DNA from: Emiliania huxleyi CCMP1516
Lineage: Eukaryota; Haptophyta; Isochrysidales; Noelaerhabdaceae
Reading direction: 5' to 3'
DNA: 64,000 nt
Assembly: GCF_000372725.1 (NCBI RefSeq)
Contig: NW_005200417.1
Location: 594,105 to 658,104 of the forward strand
Under the pieces are notes generated by a model. That model did not search any database and had not been told where the DNA came from. It worked only from the letters and a program-made list of their open reading frames with translations. A program made the translations under genes and the position numbers. This document shows, one piece after another, positions 1-8,600 of the stretch (within the stretch, counting starts at the first letter, position 1; each line of letters opens with the position of its first letter).

Positions 1-1
1 A

Positions 2-993
2 GACGTGTTTCGCGGCGGCAAGGGGAAGGGGAGGGGAGGCGAGCTGAGCGATGAGGAGGAGGAGGAGGACGAGTGGATGTACCGCTCGATCGAGGTGTCG
101 CAGGAGGTGCGCGTGCGCTGCCGCGTCGAGCTGCTCGACTTTAGCGGCGGCGCCGACGGCCGCGCCTTGCGTGCCGTGCTGCCTCGGCTCGGAGCCTCGA
201 GTGCGCGCGGGCCCGGTGGTGGTGTTGAGCTGCGACGAGACTGTCACCCGGGGAGTCGCGGAGTAGGCGCGGTGCTGCTCGGTGTGGAGCGCGACGCGGC
301 CGAGGAGATGAAGGCGCACCTCGAGGCGAGCGCGCCGGTCGGACGGCCGCTGGCGGCGACCGTCGCCACGGACGGCGAGCGGATCGACGTTTCGTCGCAC
401 GCGGCATGCTGCCCGTCTCTCGAGAAGCGCACGCCGCCGCCCGAGGATGCGTGTTGGCTCATCGTTGCGTGTGACTTGATCAGGCGTCGTACCGGCTCAA
501 GCTCGACGACAAGCTCCTCGCTAGCCTCAAGCTCACGCGCGTCGCCGCATACGACCTCGCGCACGCCACCGGCTTCCTGCGCAAGCCGCGAGACTTGCGC
601 CGCGGCGTCGCCGCTGTGCTGGAGCCGCCGTCCTCTGCACCCGCCGCACCCGCCCCCCCTGCAATCGCGCACGCCGGTGGTGGTGGCGGGGCCGCCGCCC
701 CTGCGTCTTTCGACGCCGCTGCCGCCGCGCTTGCGCCGGCGGCTGCCCCGCCGAGGCCGACGCGCCGGCGCACCACGCTGGTGTCTGCGGGCCCGCTGCG
801 GCTGCCGGAGCTGCGCAACAGCCTCGCGCGCGAGGGCGTGGCGACGGAGCTCGAGACAGGGGCCTTGCTGCTCGGAGGCGGGATTGTGGCGCTGACGCGG
901 CCGGAGCCGAGCGAGCTCGTCCTCGCGGGCGATTTTGGCGCCACCTTTCTCCGCGCGCGCAAGCGGACCTTTGAGCACCTCGCGAGGATTTGA
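2..993 (+). CDS. CPSF2: CPSF100 (CPSF subunit 2), C-terminal part, 5' end outside window
   Basis: This is the 3' portion of the non-catalytic metallo-beta-lactamase subunit of the cleavage and polyadenylation specificity factor, which acts in nuclear pre-mRNA 3'-end processing. An acidic stretch (SDEEEEEDEW) is followed by a segment matching the CPSF100 region before its last beta-strands (RCRVELLDFSGGADG). After it come YRLKLDDKLLASL and a C-terminal block (LRNSLAREGVATELETGALL ... FEHLARI) that I recognise from the C-terminus of animal and plant CPSF100. Three exons fit: 2-200, 267-400 and 484-993, with one GT-AG intron (201-266) and one GC-AG intron (401-483). The order and spacing of blocks agree with the family, while the middle linker is Pro/Ala-rich. 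The gene starts upstream of the window, so the beta-lactamase core is not visible. The family assignment is by remembered similarity; the exon borders are inferred. Confidence 0.8.
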
Positions 994-1097
994 TCTGACA
1001 GACGCGATCATTTTTTTTCCGGCTAATTCTTTTTGGAGAAACCCGGCTGGCCCCCAGACCCGGGGGTCGCCGCTCTCGCTTGCCGCTTGCGCAAAGC

Positions 1098-1718
1098 ATG
1101 AAACTGCTTATCGTCGTCGACGGCGTGCGGCACGAGGTGGTCGCCGCCGGGTCCTACACTGTCGCCGAGCTTCTGCAGAGGATGGGCAGCACGTGCCTAA
1201 GCGGGTCAGTTGACGGAGTGCTCTCGCTCGGCAACTTGATACTGCCTGCAGACGGCTCTCCTCTCCTTAGCTTTCTCTCGCGCCGTCACATGTACTCGCT
1301 CATCGCTTTGCTGCACGGTGTCAGGCACAACGCTGTCCGACGCCAACGTCGCCGACCGGGACCGCCTCGTCCTCACCACGAGTGCGTCGCCGACAGCGCT
1401 TGGCAAGGTGACATCGTGTGTGGCACACACGCCTTTACCGTCCCGGCGGTCAGCGGTTGGGATGTCGCCTTACGATAGGCTCTCGCCGCGCTCGGGTCTG
1501 CCTCTGCTACGCTCGAGCGGTTTGAGGCGGCGGTTGCTGCTGGCGACGCGCCGCACGAGGAGGAGCTCACGCGCCTGTTTGAGCTTGTCGACGCGGCGCC
1601 TCTCGACGGGCTGAGCGAGGCGCAGCGGGGGGAGTGCCGGAGACGCCGAAAGGCGATCGTGGCCCGGTTGGAGGCACTGAGTGCCCGTGCTGCGGCCATG
1701 CCAACAACTTGTCAGTGA
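1098..1718 (+). CDS. Ubiquitin-like plus BAG domain protein (putative Hsp70 co-chaperone)
   Basis: Three exons give about 169 aa: 1098-1284, 1325-1407 and 1479-1718. The N-terminal half reads as a ubiquitin-like fold: MKLLIVVDGVRHEV strand pair, a helix (TVAELLQRM) and then TLSDANVADRDRLVLT, the usual 'tL.d..v.d.d.l.l' ending of ubiquitin-like domains. The C-terminal half is helical (ELTRLFELVDAAPLDGLSEA then RRRRKAIVARLEALSARAA) and matches the last two helices of BAG domains, which bind the Hsp70 ATPase domain as nucleotide exchange factors. The UBL-BAG order is that of BAG1 and plant BAG1-4. The protein is shorter than BAG1, so the first BAG helix is short or missed. The start is the first ATG before the UBL strand. 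Intron 1 (40 nt) is very short and its borders are uncertain. Gene identity is moderately supported; function is inferred from the family. Confidence 0.6.
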
Positions 1719-2219
1719 CTATTTCCGTCGGCCTCGCAGATCTGCTCGACGCTCGCAGCCGGCCTGGCTGCTGTGCGGCCGGCCTTGCCTAGGCAGGAGC
1801 AGGGAGTAACGTACGTGGTTCATCGCGTTCAGCGCGGTGGCTGTGCGCGGAGAGGTTGGGTGTGTATGGCGTGTTCACTGCCATGGCCGCGACCGCACGA
1901 CCCCCAGTGTGAGGTGATCTCTCAAAGTGTGTGTGTGTGGAGATCACGCCAATGCTGTTTTAAAAACAAAACAATCCGCCCTCAGGCCTCACGGCAAGGA
2001 CTGGCACGCCCCCCGATTTGGGCCATTCCCTTGTTCGAGCCCCTTGGCATATGGCAAGCGCTTTTGTAGCAACTTAACACTGCGACGGATCGGGCTCATC
2101 CTTTTTAGATACACATTCTCCCTTTTTATCGAATCGGACGCCACAACCTCGTGGCCCCGTCGGGCGTGTGGCCATGGCGTCAATCGGCACTGCGCGCTGC
2201 TCGTCGGGGTCTTCGCGCG
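1719..2219. other. Intergenic, convergent 3' ends
   Basis: About 500 bp lie between the stop codons of two convergent genes. I see no coding potential, only ordinary lower-GC 3'-flanking DNA with a short TG run near 1928. Confidence 0.5.
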
Positions 2220-3587
2220 CTAGGTGTAGCTGTAGGTCTGACCGCCGCCCGAGCGCCGCCACGGCCACAGCCGAGAGCTGCGCACGGTGTCAACCTCGTT
2301 CACCCGCGGCGCGAGCACGGCAGAGAGGCCGAGCGCGCAGAGGAGGCCGCCAGAGATGAGAGTGAGGGCGCCACGGTAGCCAGCTGCGGAGCGGCTCGCT
2401 CCAACCAGCAGCGCGAGGCCCATCTGCACGAGGATAAATATCGACTCGGTGACGCCATACGCGCGGCCGAGCCGGCGCGTGTTGCCCGGCATGAGCGCGT
2501 TGGGCACGATCGGGCTCGAGACCTGGGCGATCGACATGGTGAGCACCGCCAAAGACTCTCTCAGCCCAAAGTGCAGCGCGTCGCCGTCGTGGAACGTGCT
2601 CGCGAGAAGCAACGACGCGACCAGCGCCATGAGGGGCGCTGCAAACAGCATCGGCTTTACGCCGAGAAACGTGCAAGCCACGATGAGCATCGGCGTCACC
2701 AGTCCGATGGCTAAGGCATCGTACGCGGCGAGACGCGAGCCTGCGTCGACGAGCGGGAGGCCGAGCGACATGACAAGCTTGATCCTCACAGAGTGGTACG
2801 CATGCAGGCTCCCGACGGTGAGCGCGCGCCACCCTCCCAGCATGAGCACAACAGCGCTGGGCACCACCCCGGGCCCAACCTCGCTGGCAAAACGACGCAG
2901 CGGCGCAGCCTCCGTCTCCCATTGGCTGAGGATCAGACCGGAGGCCGCCGCCAGAGCGTTTGGCAGCAAGATTGCCAGGCTCACGCGCAGCACCCCGCTT
3001 GCGGCATCCTCGTGCATGACAAGGATGCGCGGCACCAGCCAGGTGATAATCATACTGAGCAGGTGCTTCGAAACGACCATCACCCCAAAGGCGACTGCAG
3101 TGAGGCGGCCGCACACCCGCGCGGCGGTAGCAACCTGCGCGACATGCACGCCAGACTTGCACAGGCTGGTCAATAAGAAGCCGAGGAGGAGGAGGCCGTT
3201 GGACAGCAGCTTGTGGCCACGCTTGTGCAGGCCGGCGGAGATGAAGAGGGCGCCGAAAAACTCGCCCGCGGGCGCAAGCTGCAGCACTCGAACGCGATGC
3301 TGAAATCCTCGGTCGTACAATGCGCCCCACAGGACAGGCGTGACAATACCGGCGGCAACCGGTGCGACGCTGAGCATCGCGTACTCCAGAGGAGAGAGAC
3401 CCATGCCCTCGAGCGCTGGCTGTGCTGCCGCAATAGCCTCCTTCCCGGCGTGAGACCCGAACCCAAGAGCGATGATCAGCGCCAGAGTCGCGCACGCATT
3501 GGAGGAGGAGCACGATTTGACCCCGGTCTCAAACAACACGTACTCCTGCTGGCCCGCACCCTCGCTGCCATGCTTGGCGGAAGTCAT
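2220..3587 (-). CDS. Major-facilitator-like multi-pass membrane transporter
   Basis: A single exon encodes 455 aa starting at the ATG at 3587. The protein alternates hydrophobic segments with short polar loops throughout: for example ACATLALIIALGFGSHAG, YAMLSVAPVAAGIVTPVLWG, LSNGLLLLGFLLTSL, AIGLVTPMLIVACTFLGV, MALVASLLLAS and ESIFILVQMGLALLVGAS. I count about ten to twelve possible helices. The loop after the second helix (GALYDRG) resembles the Gly-x-x-x-Asp-Arg/Lys loop between helices 2 and 3 of MFS carriers. The N-terminus is cytosolic and hydrophilic; the tail is basic. The substrate cannot be inferred. It faces the UBL-BAG gene tail to tail and has its own upstream region containing a C-run near 3700. 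The alternative is another alpha-helical carrier family with the same topology. Confidence 0.7.
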   Translation of the reverse strand: MTSAKHGSEGAGQQEYVLFETGVKSCSSSNACATLALIIALGFGSHAGKEAIAAAQPALEGMGLSPLEYAMLSVAPVAAGIVTPVLWGALYDRGFQHRVRVLQLAPAGEFFGALFISAGLHKRGHKLLSNGLLLLGFLLTSLCKSGVHVAQVATAARVCGRLTAVAFGVMVVSKHLLSMIITWLVPRILVMHEDAASGVLRVSLAILLPNALAAASGLILSQWETEAAPLRRFASEVGPGVVPSAVVLMLGGWRALTVGSLHAYHSVRIKLVMSLGLPLVDAGSRLAAYDALAIGLVTPMLIVACTFLGVKPMLFAAPLMALVASLLLASTFHDGDALHFGLRESLAVLTMSIAQVSSPIVPNALMPGNTRRLGRAYGVTESIFILVQMGLALLVGASRSAAGYRGALTLISGGLLCALGLSAVLAPRVNEVDTVRSSRLWPWRRSGGGQTYSYT

Positions 3588-4158
3588 GCCGCGGCCGCGG
3601 TGTGGCGAACCTCGGCCGGGTCGGCGGGAGATTTTCGTTGTACTTTTAGACGAGGCCGCGCGGCGTACTTGCGCGAGAAAACTTAGAGGATGACCCCCCG
3701 CCCCCCCCCCCCCTCACATCATGCACTGCGCAAACTCTTCACAAGGACACCAGGAATTGCGACTCGCCGCTTTCCTCCCGCTGTGATCCTGTGTGAGCTC
3801 CCTCGGTGTCTTTCTTGTTTTCCCAACAACATACTCTCTACATACGCTACTTCTCACGAAACGAACGAGTTACGCAATATCCTCCGTCCGCGGTCGGCTC
3901 CAGACAGACAGAACAACGCTGGCTGTCCTTCCTCGCGCTGGAAGCGCCGCGCGCAGCGGTCTGGTGTTTGAAGAGCACCTCACCCAAGAGCACCTCAGTC
4001 CTCGTCCGAGGCAAAGGGCTTGCGCCGATCGCTGGTCCGCGTAGCCGCCTAGGAGCATAGTAACCCAAACCTCAGCAAATGTGGGGCTGCAGAGCATGGG
4101 GCAGCAAGGCGCGTCTAGCGCTGAACCTGGAATGGAGCTTGTCGTGCCATGGCGGCTA
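3588..4158. other. Intergenic, 5' region of transporter and 3' region of Cys-rich gene
   Basis: About 570 bp without a convincing gene. It holds a long C homopolymer (about 3698-3712) likely to be length-unstable, and no repeat or RNA gene that I can recognise. Confidence 0.4.
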
Positions 4159-5500
4159 TTATAAATTGTACGAGACACTGTTTCCGCGTGACGCAAAGAA
4201 CTGGCAGCCGTAAAGGTCATCCTTCCCACTGCCCGAACCGCCGAAGGAGTAGCCCAGCCGCGAGGCGCACGTCCGGCATATTGGCGCTCACCGATTGGAC
4301 ACGACCGTGAGTAGCCAGAGTAGAGCCGGCAGGTGGGCGGCGGGGGGGGGGACGCGGCGGAGGTGGCGGGATGTGGCGGAGGCCGCGGTGGCGGGGTAAG
4401 CATCGGTGGTGGCGGGAGCGGGGGAGGTGGCGGCGGCGGCGGTGGCATCGGTATGGCGGGGGGCTCCGGCGAGGGTGGCACCGGGAGGGGCGAGGGAGGT
4501 GGTGGTGGCGGCAGCGGCGGTGGCGGCGCAGAGGGCGGAACGAAGCACGTGTCCTCGTATATGGTCCACTTGTCGGCGTTGGTTCCCGTGACGCGCACCG
4601 GCGAGTCGCATTGATTCGCTGGCGTGGAAGCACCGCTTGTTCGTTGCGCTGATGCTGGCGAAACCAGCTGCCTTCGCGGCGTCCTTGCACTCCGAGTTCC
4701 GCGCAATGTCCTGCGTCCGTGCTGTCGTCTCGTCGCACTTCCGCCGCGTCGTAACCTCCCGCCACGGTAGCTCGCACGGCGGCGGGGGAGGCTCGGGGAC
4801 GGGTGAGGGCGGCGGCGGGGACGAGGGGGATATCTGACACGGGTCCTCAAAAATCCTCCACCTGTCGGCGTTGTTTCCCGTGACGCGCACCGGCGAGTCG
4901 CACTCGTCGGCATGGAAGCAACGCTTGTTGTCGGGGCTGATGTTAGCGTACCACATATAGCGGTCGCCCGCCGCCCTGGCCGCGTCTTTGCAACCCGCGG
5001 CGTTCGAGATGTCCTGGGTACGGCTTGTCGTCGTGTCACACTTCCGCCCTGTGCGGATCTCCACCCAAGGCAAGTCACACTCGGGGCGTCGAGGAAGTCG
5101 GGGACGCCGTCGCTGTCCGTGTCGACGGTGCCCTCCTCGGCGTCGGGTGTGCCATCGCCGTCCGAGTCGGGGTCGAGGTACGTAGTCGGGGATGCCCGTC
5201 GCCGTCCGTGTCGACGGTGCCCTCCTCTGCATCGGGGATGCCGTCGCCGTCCGAGTCGGGGTCTAGGTGATTGGGGATGCCGTCGCTGTCCGTGTCTACG
5301 GTGCCCTCCTCTGTATCGGGGATGCTGTCGACGTCTGCGTCGGGATCGTCAACGTCAGGCAGCCCGTCGAGCTGTGTGTGTGTCCGTATCGGCCGGCGCC
5401 GGAGGCGGAGCTGCGACACCCGCAGGCGGTGGCGAAGCTGCGACCCCCGCAGGCGGTGGCGAAGCTGCGACCCCCGCAGGCGGTGGCGAAGCTGCGACAC
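4159..5500 (-). CDS. Cys-rich/Pro-rich extracellular-type protein with thrombospondin-3 repeats, frame-broken
   Basis: Reading 5' to 3' on the minus strand there are Pro/Ala repeats (ASPPPAGV, about 5400-5520). Calcium-binding thrombospondin type 3 repeats follow ([20 protein letters not shown], 5100-5360). Then come two copies of an about 80-residue Cys module (C-x-[36 protein letters not shown]; 4550-5090). A hydroxyproline-rich-like PPP stalk (4320-4550) is followed by a last Cys-containing tail ending NSVSYNL at 4159. This architecture suggests a secreted or surface glycoprotein like pherophorins; that is inference. The reading frame shifts at least three times inside conserved modules (near 5195, 4615 and 4260), where introns do not fit. 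So this is either a decaying gene or a stretch with indel errors in repetitive sequence. The 5' end and signal peptide are not resolved; open sequence continues to about 5618. Confidence 0.5.
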
Positions 5501-5660
5501 TCGCAGGTCGAGCTACCTCTCTCTCTGCATGTCGCGCGTCGCGAGCAATGGATGAGTCTAGGCTCTTTGCTGACTGTCCACGTCCCAGCGTGCAAGTACA
5601 CACACAGCACACAGACACACCTCTCGCGCTGACCCATCATGCACCGGTGCTCCAGAAATA

Positions 5661-8600
5661 CTAAGCAGAACCGCCGCGCCCCGCGCCCCGCCCGCCCCGC
5701 CCGCCACGTCCACGCCCCCCTCTCCCCCCTCGCCTACCTACCGCCGCCGTGGCGCCCACGGGCTGAGCCTGGGGCGCGGGGCGCGAGGGCGGCTGGTGAA
5801 CAAACGTCGTCTGCGCCGCCACCAGCCGCCCAGTTGCGGCGATGGGCAGCGCCGGCTGGCGGCAGGCCGGGCAGTTGCTGTCGCGCTCCAGCACGCGCGG
5901 CGCACACGTCTCGCAGTACAGCGCGTGGCCGCACGCGAAACGGACCGAGCGCGGCGCGTCCCAGCAGAGGTCACACAGGCGCTCCTCGGCCCCAGCCGTC
6001 TCCTCCACCTCCCCCGCCGCTTCGACTAGCGCCTCCAGCCGCGGCAGCGCCTCTGCGAGCGGCATCCGCTTCTTCTTCCGCTCGTACGCCAGCCCGACCA
6101 CGAGCCGTGTCAGCTCCTCGGCCTGCGCCGCCGACCAGCCCGCGTCGGCCGCCGCGATGCTCTCCGCCGTGTCGGGCTCCTCCAATTCATCCTCGCACGC
6201 GTTGAGCAAGCCGACGGCGCCGCGGCCGGTCAGGCTGACGAGCAGCGTGATGCCGAGCGCAAAGCCATCAGTGAGCTGCGAAGCCTGGTTGTCCAGCGAT
6301 ATGATCGGGTCCATGTAGCCGGGCTTGCCAAAGATGCGCTGCGTCGACAGGTGCGACACCTGCTGGCTGCCGCCGGCCGTCGCCTCTGCCGCGCGCGCGA
6401 GGCCCACGTCGGCGAGGTAGCCGTTGCCGCACTCGTCGAGCAGGATGTTGCCCGCCGAGACGTCGCGGTGCAGGATCATGGGCGAGAGCGTGTGCAGGTA
6501 GTGCAGCGCGCTCGCGGCGTCGCGCAGCACGCGGAGCCGTGCGGCGGAGGAGAGCGGCGGAGGCGGCGTCTCGAAGCCGAGCATGCGGAGCCGCTGCAGT
6601 GCGGCTGGAGCGCGGTAGAGGCGGTCCTCGAGGCTGCCGCCGCGGCAGAGGGGGTAGACGAGGCACGCTCTCGCCGGCGCCAAGCAGACGCCGAGCAGAG
6701 GGAGCAGAGACCGGTGACACGCCGCGCTGAGCGTGCGCACCTCGCTCTGCAGCTCGGCGAGGCCTTGGGCGCCGACACCGACCAGCGCCGTCTTGACGGC
6801 GAACCCGTAAGCGACGCGCGGAAGCGACGGCAGCGCGTCGGCGCGGTACACGCGCCCAAAACCTCCCTCGCCCACCTTGCGCGCCTCGGCAAAACCGTCG
6901 GTCGCCGCGATGAGCTCGTCGAGAGGGACGGCGGCGGGCGGCGCGGCGGCGGCAGCGAGAGCGGCGACACTCGACGCCGCCGACGCTGCCTCCGCCGCCG
7001 CCGCTGCCTCCGCTGCCTCTTGAGCCTCCGCCGCCGCCACTGCCGCCACTGCCGCCTCTACAGCCGCCGCCTCCGCCGCTGCCTCCGCCGCCTCCGCCGC
7101 TGCCTCCGCCCTCATCCTCGCCTCCTCCCTCTCCCTTGCCGCCTCCTCCCTTGCCCTTGCCTCTGCCTCCTCCCTTGCGCGCGACGCCGCCTCCGCCTCC
7201 TCCGCCTCCTCCGCCGCCCGCGCCGCCGCAGCCTCTGCTACCACCCGATCCGCTTCCTCCGCCACTCGCGCCTCCTCAGCCGCCCGCGCCGCCTCCTCTG
7301 CGGCCCGCGCCTCCTCCGCCTGCTCCGCCGCCCGCTCCGCCGCCCGCGCTGCCGCCGCCGCCGCCTTCTCCTCCTTCTGCCGCTGCCGCTTCAGCGCCCT
7401 GGCCTCGCGGATCTTTCGCTCCGCCAGCTCGTCGCGCAGCCGCCGCGCCGCCCGCAGCGCCTCCGAGCCGTCGGCGACCTGGGTATGCGTATTGATCGCC
7501 GCCCTGAGCGCCTCGAGATCGGCGTCGCCTCGCTCGCACGCCTCAACCGCCTCGCGCAGCGCCGCCTCGGCAGCACCGCGCGCCTCCGCCGCCTCCGCTG
7601 CCGCTGCCGCCTCGCGTGCGGCCGCCGCGGCGTGTTCGGCTGGTTCTGCGACCGCCGTCTCCCCTTCAGCCTCTGCTGCGGTCGACGAGTGCTCCTCGAG
7701 GGCGCGCACGCACTCGGCGTGGCGTTCCTCCTTGGCCCACTGAAGCGCCGTCTTACCGTTAACAGTGCGCGCCGCATCTGCGCCCGCCCGCAGCAAGCGC
7801 CGCACGACGGCGGGGCGGTTATAGAAGGCGGCGTACATCAGCGCGGTGTAGCCTTTGATGTCCTGCAGGTTGACGTCAGCGCCGTGCCGCAGCAGCAGCT
7901 CGACCACCCGCTCGTGGCCTTGGTTGGCTGCGAGCATCAGCGCGGTGTCGCCCTCGCCGTTCTGCAGGTCGACTTCAGCGCCGCGCCGCAGCAGCAAGTC
8001 GACCACCCGCTCGTGGCCTGTGCCGGCGGCGACCATCAGCAGCGTAAAGTCGCTCCGCTCGCCTTGCTTGTACGTCGCGTCGACCCGCCCGCCACTGTCG
8101 AGCCACGCCAGCACCGCAGCCTCGTCGCCTCGCCCAGCCGCTGCGATGACCTCATCGGGGGCTGCCACGACACCGCTCGACACCGCTGGCGACAGATTAC
8201 CCGGCCGCACCCGCACGCTCTCGCCGCCGCCCTCGAGCGCCACAGCATACCGCCCGCCCTCGAAGCTCTGCGCCACGCCCCGCTGCCCGTTTAGCTCGGG
8301 ACGGGAAGAGAGCCCGCAGAGCACGACTCGCTGTCCGAGCAGCGGCGCGTCCACCGCTGCCGCTGCCGCGCCAGAGGAAGCGCCGCCCGTCCCTACTCGG
8401 CCCTCCGCCGCCGCCACCGCCTCCGACAAGACCTTGACGCACTCGGCGTGGCCCATCTCCTTGGCCAGCTGCAGCGCCGTCTTGCCGTTCTCAGCGCGCG
8501 CCGTCGCATCTGCGCCCGCCCGCAGCAAGCGCCGCACGACGGCGAGTTGGTTGAAGATGGCGGCGAACATCAGCGCGGTGCCGCGTTTGCTGTTCTGCAG

